From the NCBI GenBank assembly GCA_046350355.1, contig JAXMAN010000001.1:806001-870000 (forward strand): a stretch of 64,000 nt of DNA, written 5' to 3'. This stretch comes from UBA966 sp046350355 (GTDB lineage: Bacteria > Planctomycetota > Phycisphaerae > Phycisphaerales > SM1A02). A program made the translations under genes and the position numbers. How positions within the stretch are numbered: position 1 is the stretch's first letter; each line of letters begins with the position of its first letter. This document shows, one piece after another, positions 50,975-59,023 of the stretch. The notes under the pieces were generated by a model. The model searched no databases. It worked only from the letters and a program-made list of their open reading frames with translations, and was not told the DNA's origin.

Positions 50975-51736
50975 TCAGCGCACGCCCAGCCACGCGAGCG
51001 TGCGGTCGAGCCCGCCGCCGGGGACGAGCACCGGGACCGTCTCGGGCACCGCCTCGCGCACGAGCTCCCAGAGGAGCGCGCCCGGCAGCGCGCCCGTGCC
51101 CGCGGAGCAGGGCGCGAGCAGCTCCGGATCCTGCGCGCTGGGCGCCATGTCGCGCAGGATGATCGCGTCCGCGCGCGCGCCGACGTGCGTCACGAGCGAG
51201 CGCAGGTGGTCGGGCGCGTCGGCCAGCATCGACGGCTCGAGCATCGCGCCGGGGTCGAGCGCCAGGCCGAAGGCGCGCTCGCCCGCGGGGGCGGTGCGCA
51301 CGACGGCGGGATCCTGCCCGGGGATGACGCGCTCGCACCACCAGGTGAGGGCGCTGCGCGCGTCGCTGAGGATGTGGCGCGCGTGCGGCACCAGCAGCAG
51401 GCGCCGGCGATGGCGCGCGAGCTGCGGCGCGAGCGAGTCGCACGCCGCCGCGAGCGTCTGCGGCCCGCGCATCCAGTTGGCGGGGGAGACCGAGGCGAGG
51501 TCCGCCGCGAGCGTGCCGCTCCAGGTGAAGATCCACTGCCCCGGAAGCTCCGCATCGAAGGCGAAGTCGGGGGAGAGGAGGTTGCCTTCGACGAAGCACC
51601 CCAGCGGCCGCCCCGGCGCGGCGAGCGGCATCGCGATGGTCGCGCACAGCGGCGCCGCGGGCGCGCCCGCGAGCCGCGCGAGCGTGCGCGCGTCGTGCAT
51701 CGCGTGGAGGCGGGCGGGCACGGCGGTCGCGGTCAT
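50975..51736 (-). CDS. Hypothetical protein, unknown family
   Basis: Not recognised. The 253-residue soluble protein is Ala-rich and lacks a signal peptide, membrane helix or clear active-site motif. The best-defined stretches are 'MHDARTLARLAG', FVEGNLLSPDFAFDAELPG, LLLVPHARHILSD and LRDMAPSAQDPELLAP. Coding is supported by strong G/C at third positions, a TACGAT box 6 nt before the ATG at 51736, and the clean divergent spacing (52 bp) to the DUF1080 gene. The upstream in-frame extension is rejected as Arg/Ala-rich noise. Confidence 0.6.
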   Translation of the reverse strand: MTATAVPARLHAMHDARTLARLAGAPAAPLCATIAMPLAAPGRPLGCFVEGNLLSPDFAFDAELPGQWIFTWSGTLAADLASVSPANWMRGPQTLAAACDSLAPQLARHRRRLLLVPHARHILSDARSALTWWCERVIPGQDPAVVRTAPAGERAFGLALDPGAMLEPSMLADAPDHLRSLVTHVGARADAIILRDMAPSAQDPELLAPCSAGTGALPGALLWELVREAVPETVPVLVPGGGLDRTLAWLGVR

Positions 51737-51742
51737 CGGGGC

Positions 51743-51748
51743 ATCGTA
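51743..51748 (-). promoter_or_regulatory. -10 box, probable leaderless promoter (hypothetical gene)
   Basis: TACGAT on the minus strand, 6 nt before the ATG at 51736. Confidence 0.5.
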
Positions 51749-51775
51749 GGGCGCGGTGCGCGCCCCCCCGCGAAG

Positions 51776-51781
51776 TAGCAT
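51776..51781 (+). promoter_or_regulatory. -10 box, probable leaderless promoter (DUF1080 gene)
   Basis: TAGCAT, 7 nt before the ATG at 51789. Confidence 0.5.
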
Positions 51782-51788
51782 CGCGCGG

Positions 51789-53198
51789 ATGATCCGTTCG
51801 AAGACCCTTGCGTCGCTGGTGTGTGGTTCGCTCCTGGTCGCAACGCTCGCGGGGCTCGACGCCGCACCTGCGGCGTCGCCCGCGCCCGGCGCGCGCACCG
51901 CGCCGCCGACGCCCCCCAAGACGACGCTTCCCGAGGGCTACGCGCGCCTCTTCAACGGCACGGACCTGACCGGCTGGGTGAACGCCAACTGCTGGCCCGA
52001 CACCTTCGCGGCGCGCGACGGCATGATCTTCTGCAACGGCACGCCCACGGGCTTCCTGCGCACGGACCGGATGTACGAGAACTTCGTGCTGGAGTTCGAC
52101 TGGCTGCACGAGGCGAAGGAGGGCAACGCCGGCCTCTTCGTCTGGGCCGACCCGATCCCCAGCTCGGCGCAGAACATGTTCCCGCGCGCCGTCGAGGTGC
52201 AGATCATGCTCACGCCCGACCGCTTCGACAAGGACGGGAAGCTCCTCTACACGGGCCAGGGGGACGTCTTCTCCATCTGGGGCGCGAAGATGACGCCGCT
52301 GCGTCCGCACCCCGCGGGCTGGGAGCGCACGCTGCCGAGCGAGCGCGTCACCAAGGGCGCGGGCGAGTGGAACCACTACAAGGTCACCTGCGACAAGGGC
52401 GACATCACGCTCGAGATCAACGGCAAGGCCGTCTCGGGCGCGCGCAACGTCACGCCGCGCAAGGGCTACATCTGCCTCGAGAGCGAGGGCAGCCCGATCT
52501 GGTTCGCCAACCTGATGGTGCGCGAGCTCCCGGCCGCGCAGCCGCCGCTGGAGGCGAAGGACGTCGCGATGGACGGCACCGGGCTCGTGCGTCTCTTCGA
52601 CGGCCGCACGCTCGACGGCTGGCGCGAGGACCCGACCAAGACCGGCCACTGGACCGTGCAGGATGGCGTCCTGAAGTACGACGGCAAGGGCGACACGCTC
52701 TGGACTACGAAGGACTACCGCGACTTCGAGCTCATCGTCGACTGGCGCTGGACCAAGGACCACCAGGGCAAGATGCAGCGCCCCAAGATCGCGCCCGACG
52801 GCAGCGAGCAGAAGGGCCCCGACGGCAAGGTCGAGACGGTCGAGGTCGAGGAGCGCGACAGCGGCATCTACCTGCGCGGCTCCTCCAAGTCGCAGATCAA
52901 CATCTGGATGTGGCCCTGCGGCTCGGGCGAGATCTGGGGCTACCGCACCGACGCGCAGATGCCCGCCGCGGTGCGCGCGGCCGCGACGCCCAAGGCCAAC
53001 GCCGACAAGCCGGTGGGCCAGTGGAACCGCTTCGTGATCCGCGTGCAGGGGACGACGGTCGACGTCGACCTCAACGGCGTGCGCGTCATCGAGAACGCCT
53101 CGCTCCCGGCGATGCCGGAGTCGGGCCCGATCGGGCTGCAGCACCACATGAGCTCGATCGACTTCGAGAACATCTACCTGCGTCCGCTGGGCAAGTGA
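51789..53198 (+). CDS. Exported protein with two 3-keto-disaccharide hydrolase (DUF1080) domains
   Basis: The 469-residue product has a signal peptide (to about residue 30) and two DUF1080 concanavalin-like domains, about 48-240 and 255-469. Each begins with the family phrase (LFNGTDLTGWV; LFDGRTLDGWR), and each has GEWNHYKVTC or GQWNRFVIRV and an ending such as GPIGLQHHMSSIDFENIYL. The family is abundant in planctomycetes; some members hydrolyse 3-keto-glycosides. The second domain also carries the 'SGIYLRGSSKSQINIW' core; the first has EVQIML instead. Export suggests extracytoplasmic sugar breakdown. Confidence 0.85.
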   Translation: MIRSKTLASLVCGSLLVATLAGLDAAPAASPAPGARTAPPTPPKTTLPEGYARLFNGTDLTGWVNANCWPDTFAARDGMIFCNGTPTGFLRTDRMYENFVLEFDWLHEAKEGNAGLFVWADPIPSSAQNMFPRAVEVQIMLTPDRFDKDGKLLYTGQGDVFSIWGAKMTPLRPHPAGWERTLPSERVTKGAGEWNHYKVTCDKGDITLEINGKAVSGARNVTPRKGYICLESEGSPIWFANLMVRELPAAQPPLEAKDVAMDGTGLVRLFDGRTLDGWREDPTKTGHWTVQDGVLKYDGKGDTLWTTKDYRDFELIVDWRWTKDHQGKMQRPKIAPDGSEQKGPDGKVETVEVEERDSGIYLRGSSKSQINIWMWPCGSGEIWGYRTDAQMPAAVRAAATPKANADKPVGQWNRFVIRVQGTTVDVDLNGVRVIENASLPAMPESGPIGLQHHMSSIDFENIYLRPLGK

Positions 53199-53241
53199 CG
53201 CGCGGGGGGCGCGTGTGGCGCGCGCGTGCGGCGCGCCGCGC

Positions 53242-53604
53242 TCAGCTCCCGCGCAGCTCGCAGCGCGAGGTGCACGTCTCGTGCACGACGACCTGCGCGA
53301 GCCCGGGCAGCGCGGGCTTGAGGCGCTGCCAGATCCACGCGGCGATCATCTCGCTCGTGGGGTTCTCGAGCCCCGGGATCTCGTTCAGGCAGCGGTGGTC
53401 GAGCGCGGCCTCGATGGGCGCGGTCGCGGCCTTGATCTCGCCGTAGTCCACCAGGTACCCGCGCGCGGGATCCAGCGGTCCCTCCACGACGACGTCGACG
53501 CGGAAGCTGTGCCCGTGCATCCGGCGGCACTTGTGGCCCTCGGGAAAGCAGGGCAGGAAGTGCGCCGCCTCGAAGCCGAAGCTCTTGACCAGTCGGACCT
53601 GCAT
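53242..53604 (-). CDS. queD: 6-carboxy-5,6,7,8-tetrahydropterin synthase
   Basis: Second step of queuosine (7-deazaguanine) synthesis from dihydroneopterin triphosphate. The 120-residue product has the zinc ligands H15 (FEAAHFL), H30 and H32 (MHGHSF), the catalytic C26 (GHKC) and 'LDHRCLNEI', ENPTSEMIAAWIW and the end VVVHETCTSRCEL. The Cys position and short length fit QueD rather than eukaryotic PTPS. A TACACT box lies 11 nt before the ATG at 53604. No other que gene is nearby. Confidence 0.92.
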   Translation of the reverse strand: MQVRLVKSFGFEAAHFLPCFPEGHKCRRMHGHSFRVDVVVEGPLDPARGYLVDYGEIKAATAPIEAALDHRCLNEIPGLENPTSEMIAAWIWQRLKPALPGLAQVVVHETCTSRCELRGS

Positions 53605-53615
53605 GGGTGGGCCGC

Positions 53616-53621
53616 AGTGTA
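53616..53621 (-). promoter_or_regulatory. -10 box, probable leaderless promoter of queD
   Basis: TACACT on the minus strand, 11 nt before the ATG at 53604. Confidence 0.5.
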
Positions 53622-53636
53622 GGGGGCGCGGTGCGC

Positions 53637-53675
53637 AAAAACGCGCCGGGCCGCGGCGGTGACCGCGGCCCGGCG
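53637..53675 (-). terminator. Intrinsic terminator of the rpsP-trmD-rplS operon
   Basis: Perfect 13-bp stem (53644-53656 with 53663-53675), 6-base loop, then GCGTTTTTG on the minus strand. Confidence 0.9.
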
Positions 53676-53707
53676 GAGGATGCATGCGTGATCGGACGCG
53701 CGCGGCG

Positions 53708-54133
53708 TCAGACCTTGGACTCGCCCGCGGGGGCGGCGCCACCGGCGGCCGCGCCGCCCTCGGTGTGCTTCAGGCCGCGGCGCTGGTCGCGCAGGCGGCG
53801 CGCCTTGCCGAAGCGGTCGCGCAGGTAGTAGAGCTTCGCGCGGCGCGCGTCGGCGCGGCGTACGAGGTCGATCTTCGCGAGGCGGGGCGAGTGGAGCGGG
53901 AAGACGCGCTCGACGCCCTCGTTGGCGACGATGCGGCGGACGGTGATCATCGTGTGGACGCCGCGTCCGGACTTGGCGATGAGCACGCCCTGGAAGACCT
54001 GGATGCGCTCCTTGTCGCCCTCGATGATGCGGTAGTGCACGTCGATGGTGTCTCCCACCGAGAAGTTGGGGATCTCGGAGGCGGGCTTGAGCTGGTCGGC
54101 GACGACGGAGTCGAGGATCTGCGTGCGGTTCAT
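53708..54133 (-). CDS. rplS: 50S ribosomal protein bL19
   Basis: Large-subunit protein at the subunit interface. The 141-residue product has the L19 core: FSVGDTIDVHYRIIEGDKER, IQVFQGVLIAKSGRG, TVRRIVANEGVERVFPLHSP and RRADARRAKLYYLRDRFGKA. A ~25-residue Gly/Ala-rich tail follows. It is the last gene of rpsP-trmD-rplS, with a terminator after it. The start context is unusual (see the separate entry): a hairpin separates the AAAGGAA site from the ATG. Confidence 0.95.
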   Translation of the reverse strand: MNRTQILDSVVADQLKPASEIPNFSVGDTIDVHYRIIEGDKERIQVFQGVLIAKSGRGVHTMITVRRIVANEGVERVFPLHSPRLAKIDLVRRADARRAKLYYLRDRFGKARRLRDQRRGLKHTEGGAAAGGAAPAGESKV

Positions 54134-54165
54134 GTCGGTCTGCGGCCCGGTCGGGCCGTTCCTTT
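54134..54165 (-). promoter_or_regulatory. rplS ribosome-binding site split by a hairpin
   Basis: On the minus strand: AAAGGAA (54159-54165), directly followed by a 6-bp hairpin CGGCCC-GACC-GGGCCG (54143-54158), then 9 nt, then ATG. Linear spacing is 25 nt, too long for initiation. Folding the hairpin brings it to about 9 nt. Confidence 0.55.
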
Positions 54166-54191
54166 CGCGGCGGGATCGCTCCCGCGATGCA

Positions 54192-54234
54192 CCAGGCCTG
54201 CGCCTGGGGGTGGGCTGCTCGCCCGGCACCGGGC
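54192..54234 (-). other. Two small hairpins in the trmD-rplS spacer
   Basis: CCAGGC/GCCTGG around CTGC (54192-54207) and GCCCGG/CCGGGC around CA (54221-54234) in the 121-bp spacer. They may be processing or attenuation structures, or simply GC-rich chance. Confidence 0.3.
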
Positions 54235-54254
54235 ACGGGCCCGATGCGCCGCCT

Positions 54255-55022
54255 TCAGCCCGGCGCGTCCTGCGCCTGGCCACCGTCGGCGGGCTGCGAC
54301 ATGGGACGGGGAGTTCCGCCCAGGGGTCGCTCCAGGAGGTCGGGGCGACGCTCGCGCGTGCGCTCGACCATCTGGTCGTGCCTCCAGCGTGCGATGGCGG
54401 CGTGGTCGCCGCTCAGCAGCACGTCGGGCACTTCGCGGCCTCGCCACTCGCGTGGCCGCGTGTAGTGCGGGCAGTCCAGCAGGGCTCGGCCCTCGCTGTC
54501 GCGGCGGGAGAACGAATCCTCCGCCGCCGACTGCTCGTGGCCCAGGACTCCGGGAAGGAGCCGGACCACCGCGTCGAGGAGCATCATGGCGGGGATCTCT
54601 CCACCGCTCACGACGAAGTCTCCGACGCTCACTTCGAGCGGGGCCAGTTCCTGCACGGCCCGCTCGTCGATGCCTTCGTAATGCCCCGCGACCAGGAGGA
54701 GGCGGGGCTGCTTCGCGAACCATTCGACGCGGGGCTGCGTGAGACGCTCGCCCTGCGGCGTGAGCAGCACGCGGCATGCTGCCCGGGAATCGAGCCGTTC
54801 CACCGCCTCGACCGCGTCGACGAGGGGCTGGCACATCATCACCATGCCGGGACCGCCCCCGAAGGGCCGGTCGTCCACCTTGTGGTGCCGGTCGAGGGAC
54901 CACGCACGGATGTCGTGCACGTGGTACTCGGCCAGACCCGCGGCGGCGGCGCGTCCCGGGATGCTCGCGCCCAGGACGGGCGGGAACATCTCGGGAAAGA
55001 GCGTGAGGACGTCGATGCGCAC
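54255..55022 (-). CDS. trmD: tRNA (guanine37-N1)-methyltransferase
   Basis: Makes m1G37 in tRNA to prevent frameshifting. The 255-residue product has the N-terminal RIDVLTLFPEMF, DDRPFGGGPGMVM, 'LLVAGHYEGIDERA' and VGDFVVSGGEIPAMMLLDAVVR, which form the trefoil-knot SAM site, with the catalytic Asp of the ..YTRP region in CPHYTRPREWRG. The start is GTG at 55022, 20 nt after rpsP. It lies between rpsP and rplS, with rimM missing from the usual order. Confidence 0.95.
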   Translation of the reverse strand: MRIDVLTLFPEMFPPVLGASIPGRAAAAGLAEYHVHDIRAWSLDRHHKVDDRPFGGGPGMVMMCQPLVDAVEAVERLDSRAACRVLLTPQGERLTQPRVEWFAKQPRLLLVAGHYEGIDERAVQELAPLEVSVGDFVVSGGEIPAMMLLDAVVRLLPGVLGHEQSAAEDSFSRRDSEGRALLDCPHYTRPREWRGREVPDVLLSGDHAAIARWRHDQMVERTRERRPDLLERPLGGTPRPMSQPADGGQAQDAPG

Positions 55023-55042
55023 GGCGCCTCACGCGACGGGCG

Positions 55043-55408
55043 TCAGCCCGCCTTCTTCTCGTCCTTCTTCTTCGGGCCGCGGGCGACCGGCAGGCCCTTC
55101 TTCACGCGGATGCGGTCCGCCTTCTCGCGGCCCGCGGCGTGCTCGAGCGCCAGCAGGTTGTCCTTCACGGCGCCGCCGGAGCGACGGATGAGGCTGACCA
55201 CCGTCGCCGAGGGCTGCGCGCCCACGGAGATCCAGTGGTTGATCCGGTCCAGCTTCAGGTTGATCTGCTTGCCGTCCTTCGCCTGGGGCTCGTACCAGCC
55301 GAGCTCCTCGATCACGACGCCGTCGCGCGGCGAACGCTTGTCCATGGCGGCGAGGCGGAAGAACGGGTGATGGGCGCGGCCCATCCGCTTGAGACGAATG
55401 ACGACCAC
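55043..55408 (-). CDS. rpsP: 30S ribosomal protein bS16
   Basis: Small-subunit assembly protein. The 121-residue product reads VVVIRLKRMGRAHHPFFRL, then 'AMDKRSPRDGVVIEELGWYEP' and the NLKLDRINHWISVGAQPS block, as in S16, with a Lys-rich tail. The start is GTG at 55408 because AAGGAG lies 7 nt upstream and the protein then begins as S16 normally does. It heads the rpsP-trmD-rplS operon, with a promoter at 55550-55578 and a ~140-nt leader. Confidence 0.95.
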   Translation of the reverse strand: MVVIRLKRMGRAHHPFFRLAAMDKRSPRDGVVIEELGWYEPQAKDGKQINLKLDRINHWISVGAQPSATVVSLIRRSGGAVKDNLLALEHAAGREKADRIRVKKGLPVARGPKKKDEKKAG

Positions 55409-55549
55409 AGGTCGTCTCCTTTCGAAAGCGCCCACCTCGGTGCGGGCCGCGGCACGATGCCGTGGGCCGCGCGCCGGGCGCGTCGTGGGGCCGGTCCAAG
55501 CTGGCCGGATGTGCGACGCGCCTTTGGCAGGCGGTTGGGGAAGCCCAAC

Positions 55550-55578
55550 AGGGTAGCGGAAAGCGGGGTGCGCCTCAA
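55550..55578 (-). promoter_or_regulatory. Sigma-70-type promoter of rpsP-trmD-rplS
   Basis: Minus-strand TTGAGG (55573-55578), 17-bp spacer, TACCCT (55550-55555), about 142 bp before the rpsP start. Confidence 0.6.
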
Positions 55579-55653
55579 CGCTGCGGGCGGAATTGCGCGC
55601 GGGGCGCAGTTATCAGCAGCGTCGTGCGTTGGAGGGCCCCGTGCCGCCGACGC

Positions 55654-56352
55654 TCACGCGCCCGCGCCGCCGGACGAGCGCAGGAGCAGCTCGGTCACCC
55701 AGTCCACGTACCCGCGGGAGGCGTTGAGAACCCCGCGCTGCAGCGGCGCGTCGAGGGTGGTGAAGAAGATCAGCAGCACCACGAGCAGGCCGTACATCTG
55801 CACCTCGGGGCGCTGGTAGAAGGCGGCGAGCCGCCGGCTCACCCCGGCGAGCACCTGGCTTCCATCCAGCGGAGGCACCGGCAGCATGTTGAAGCAGGCG
55901 AGGATGAGGTTGAGGAAGCCGCCGACGCTGAGGAAGATCTTCGTGTTGGTGAAGGTCTGCTCCGCGGGGGAGATGCGGCCGGTTCCGACCGCCCACTGCC
56001 AGACGGCCAGCCCGGTGAGCGAGAGGAAGGCGAGCACCACGTTCATCATGGGCCCCGCCGCCGCGACGAGCACGCGCCCGAGCCGCTCGTTGCGGTAGCG
56101 CGAGGGGTTGGTCGGCATCAGGCCCCACGCGATGCCCGCGACCGCGAAGAAGATCAGCGAGGGCCAGCCCATGTGCACGACGGGGTTCGCCGTGATGTGG
56201 CCGAGCTCGCGCGGCGTGTTGTCGCCGCAGGCGATGGCGGCCCAGCCGTGCGCCAGCTCGTGCAGCACGATGGAGAAGATGACCCAGAAGATCCAGCTGA
56301 AGAGGTAGATCACCCCGCCGTTCTGGTACGCATCGTGAACCCACCAGCTCAT
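55654..56352 (-). CDS. M50-family membrane metalloprotease (site-2 protease-like)
   Basis: Polytopic zinc protease that cuts proteins within the membrane. The 232-residue product has IVLHELAHGWAAIACGD (HExxH) in the first helices, 'LVAAAGPMMNVVLAF' and FNMLPVPPLDGSQVL, where the Asp is the third zinc ligand. About five hydrophobic segments are seen and no PDZ domain, as in the short M50 group. It starts 10 bp after the amidohydrolase stop; TAGAGT lies 7 nt before the ATG. Confidence 0.88.
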   Translation of the reverse strand: MSWWVHDAYQNGGVIYLFSWIFWVIFSIVLHELAHGWAAIACGDNTPRELGHITANPVVHMGWPSLIFFAVAGIAWGLMPTNPSRYRNERLGRVLVAAAGPMMNVVLAFLSLTGLAVWQWAVGTGRISPAEQTFTNTKIFLSVGGFLNLILACFNMLPVPPLDGSQVLAGVSRRLAAFYQRPEVQMYGLLVVLLIFFTTLDAPLQRGVLNASRGYVDWVTELLLRSSGGAGA

Positions 56353-56359
56353 GGGGCTG

Positions 56360-56365
56360 ACTCTA
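56360..56365 (-). promoter_or_regulatory. Possible -10 box before the M50 protease gene
   Basis: TAGAGT on the minus strand, 7 nt before the ATG. Its TAG is also the amidohydrolase stop, so it may be chance. Confidence 0.35.
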
Positions 56366-57952
56366 GCGCATCCGCGCCGCGGGCCGCGCGGCATCGACGC
56401 CGGCGTGCACGATTCTTCCGCCCAGGACGGTCGCGGCGATCTCGGGCAGCCCCGACTCCCAATCGTGCGCGAAGGGGTTGCCGGCGAAGACGCAGAGGTC
56501 CGCGTGCGCGCCCGGGGCGATCCGCCCGAGCGCCGGCGCGCGCAGCGCCTGCGCGGCGCCCGCGGTGTAGGCCAGCAGCGCCTCCTCCACGCGCAGGTTC
56601 TGCTGCGGCATGCAGCGCGAGCCGTCGGCGGCCAGCCCCGTCACCGCCGCGCGGATGCCCAGGCGCGGGTCGCAGGAGACGATCGGCCAGTCGCTGCCGA
56701 AGGCCAGGAGCGCGCCCGCGTCGGCGAGGTCGCGGAAGCGGAAGAAGCCGCGCATGCGCTGGGCGCCCAGGCGCGCGGGCGCCATCGCCGCGTCGTCGTG
56801 CTTGTGCAGCGGCTGCATGCTCGCGATGCGCCCGGCCATGCGCGGCAGGTCGGCGTCGTCGAGGGTCTGGCAGTGCTCGAAGCGGACGATGCGCGCGGCG
56901 TCCTCGTGCTCGGCGGCGTCGAGCGCGGTGCGCAGCGCCTCGTCGCCGATGGCGTGCATGCTGGGGGAGAGGCCGTGGCCGAGCGTCTCGCGCACCCAGG
57001 TGCGCAGGCGCTGCGGCGAGTGCGCGGCGAACTCCACGAACATCCCGCGCGTCTGCGGCGCGTCCGCGTAGGGGGCGAGCATGCGCGCGGTGCGGCTGCC
57101 CAGCGTGCCGTCGACGAAGCTCTTGCAGCCGACGATCGACAGCAGGTCGTCCGCGGGGAAGCGCGCGATCCAGCCGTACTCGACGGGCCAGTCGCGGTCG
57201 AGCGCGGTGGCGATCACGCGCAGCGTGCACGCGTCGCGGCGCGCGTCGCGCAGGGGCAGGTGCGCCTGCTCGAGGTCGACGCGGTACTCCATGCTGCCCG
57301 CCGCGGTGAGGCCGAAGCGGTTGCAGTGCGCCATCGCCCGCAGCAGCATGCGCTGGCGTTCCTGCGCGGAGGGCGCGGGGATCGCGGGATTCACGAGCTG
57401 CCACGCGGCCTGCTCGACCATCAGCCCCGTCGGCGCGCCGGAGCCGTCGCGCACGATCTCGCCGCCGGGGGGACAGCTCGCGCAGCCGACGCGCTCGAGC
57501 ACGGCGTCGTTGACGAGGCAGACATGCTGGTCCACGCGGTAGGCGACGGCGGGCGTGCGGCCCGCGGCGCGCAGCCACTCGCGCGTGGGACGCTCGCCGC
57601 CCCAGGCGTGCTCGTCCCAGCCGAAGGCGCGCAGCCACGCGCCGGGCTCGAGCGCGCGCGCGCCGGCGGCGATGCGCTCCTCGAACTCGCGGCGCGAGCG
57701 CACGCCGCGCAGGTCGACCTGCGCGAGCGACTGCGCGCCCAGGGAGAGGTGCAGGTGCGCGTCGATGAGCCCGGGCACGATCGTCCACGCGGGATCGAGG
57801 TGCACCGTCGGCGTGTCCTCGCGCGGCGGAGCGTCGACGGCGACGATGCGTCCCTGCGCCAGGTCGATCGACTGCGCCCAGGGGTGCGCGGGGTCCGCGG
57901 TCCAGATGCGCGCGCCGGTGAGGCGCACGCGCTCGAGCTCCGGCCAGGGCAT
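56363..57952 (-). CDS. Amidohydrolase, YtcJ-like
   Basis: Metal-dependent hydrolase of the YtcJ/amidohydrolase-3 family; the substrate is unknown. The 529-residue product has the N-terminal metal motif LIDAHLHLSLGA, 'CKSFVDGTLGSRTARML', MHAIGDEALRTALDAAE, RFEHCQ, and the late LAFGSDWPIVSCDPRLGI with the catalytic Asp. It has a C-terminal ALGRIAPGAHADLCVF block that completes the small beta domain. There is no signal peptide. A TACGCT box lies 9 nt before the ATG at 57952. Confidence 0.88.
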   Translation of the reverse strand: MPWPELERVRLTGARIWTADPAHPWAQSIDLAQGRIVAVDAPPREDTPTVHLDPAWTIVPGLIDAHLHLSLGAQSLAQVDLRGVRSRREFEERIAAGARALEPGAWLRAFGWDEHAWGGERPTREWLRAAGRTPAVAYRVDQHVCLVNDAVLERVGCASCPPGGEIVRDGSGAPTGLMVEQAAWQLVNPAIPAPSAQERQRMLLRAMAHCNRFGLTAAGSMEYRVDLEQAHLPLRDARRDACTLRVIATALDRDWPVEYGWIARFPADDLLSIVGCKSFVDGTLGSRTARMLAPYADAPQTRGMFVEFAAHSPQRLRTWVRETLGHGLSPSMHAIGDEALRTALDAAEHEDAARIVRFEHCQTLDDADLPRMAGRIASMQPLHKHDDAAMAPARLGAQRMRGFFRFRDLADAGALLAFGSDWPIVSCDPRLGIRAAVTGLAADGSRCMPQQNLRVEEALLAYTAGAAQALRAPALGRIAPGAHADLCVFAGNPFAHDWESGLPEIAATVLGGRIVHAGVDAARPAARMR

Positions 57953-57961
57953 GGTCGCGCA

Positions 57962-57967
57962 AGCGTA
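57962..57967 (-). promoter_or_regulatory. -10 box, probable leaderless promoter (amidohydrolase gene)
   Basis: TACGCT on the minus strand, 9 nt before the ATG at 57952. Confidence 0.5.
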
Positions 57968-57978
57968 GGCGCGCGCGC

Positions 57979-58902
57979 TCAGGAGCAGAGGCCCCAGTGG
58001 CCCAGCAGCGCGCCGATGTCGGCGCCGTTGGTGGTGCCGTCGCCGGTGAGGTCGGCGCCCGGGCCGTTCCAGTTGCCCAGCAGCACGCCGATGTCCGCGC
58101 CGTTGACGATGCCGTCGCCGTTGAAGTCGCCGGGGCAGGGGTCGGCCGCGGGAGCGACGCTCGCCCAGTCGGCGCCGACGCGGATCTCGTCGGTCGCGAA
58201 ATCGCCGTTGTTGTCGAGCATCACGGCGGTCGGCAGGCTCGGGCCCGCGTTCACGGTGAAGGTCGCGGAGGCGGCGGCGGGCTCCGGCGCGCCCGGCTGC
58301 GGGTTCACGAAGAGCGCGTAGGTGCAGCCCACCCCCGAGGGATTCTTGGCGATGCGCACGATCAGGAAGGCGGTCTGCCCGGGGACGACGGGGACGCTGG
58401 AGTTCGCGCCCTGCGTCGCGTCGATGCGCACGCTGTAGCTGGTCGAGCCCGGTCCCATCCCCGCGACGACGCGGTACGGGAAGGCGTTGAAGGAGAGGCC
58501 GCCCCAGAGCGTGGTCGCCGCGTTCTGGCGCAGCAGGAAGGAGACGTAGACCGCGTTCGAGGTGATCGGCAGCGGAAAGGAGCGCTGGTACTGCGAGCCC
58601 GACCAGTCCTCGCCTCCGTGCTGCGAGACCGCGCATCCCGGCTGCACCGGCAGGCCCGGATACGCGAGGCCGATCGCCGAGACCTCCGTGACGAGGTCCC
58701 ACGACTGCTCGCTCCATGCCTCGCTCCATCCGCCGCCGCCGGCGAAGCCGTCGAGCGAGGGACGCGGGCCGCCGTAGAAGCCCTCGTAGGAGACGAGCTG
58801 CGCGTGCGCGCCGGCGGCGGTGCCGCCCGCGAGCGCGAGTGCGAGCAGGGGAGCGCGCCGCGCGCGGCGCACGGATCGCGTGGTGGTTCCAACGAACAGC
58901 AT
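57979..58902 (-). CDS. Exported protein with dockerin-like C-terminus
   Basis: Unknown function, 307 residues. It has an N-terminal signal (Arg-rich start, hydrophobic APLLALALAGGTAAGAHAQ), a body with the opening LVSYEGFYGG and 'TTLWGGLSFNAFPYRV' that reads like a lectin-type beta-sandwich, and two dockerin-like repeats at the end (DFNGDGIVNGADIG, DLTGDGTTNGADIG). The body is not similar to the paralogue pair at 14-17 kb. The ATG at 58902 is chosen for the signal peptide. It lies 26 bp before the amidohydrolase gene. Confidence 0.77.
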   Translation of the reverse strand: MLFVGTTTRSVRRARRAPLLALALAGGTAAGAHAQLVSYEGFYGGPRPSLDGFAGGGGWSEAWSEQSWDLVTEVSAIGLAYPGLPVQPGCAVSQHGGEDWSGSQYQRSFPLPITSNAVYVSFLLRQNAATTLWGGLSFNAFPYRVVAGMGPGSTSYSVRIDATQGANSSVPVVPGQTAFLIVRIAKNPSGVGCTYALFVNPQPGAPEPAAASATFTVNAGPSLPTAVMLDNNGDFATDEIRVGADWASVAPAADPCPGDFNGDGIVNGADIGVLLGNWNGPGADLTGDGTTNGADIGALLGHWGLCS

Positions 58903-59011
58903 GGTGCGGTGCCTCACGACGGCGGCCTCGAGCGAACGAATCCGCCGAAGATCAGGATGCCACCCCTGCGGCGCAAGACAAATCACGCGTGGCCGGCTTC
59001 GCGCACGCAGA

Positions 59012-59017
59012 TATCCT
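59012..59017 (+). promoter_or_regulatory. -10 box, probable leaderless promoter (lipoprotein gene)
   Basis: TATCCT, 6 nt before the ATG at 59024. Confidence 0.5.
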
Positions 59018-59023
59018 TTGGGA

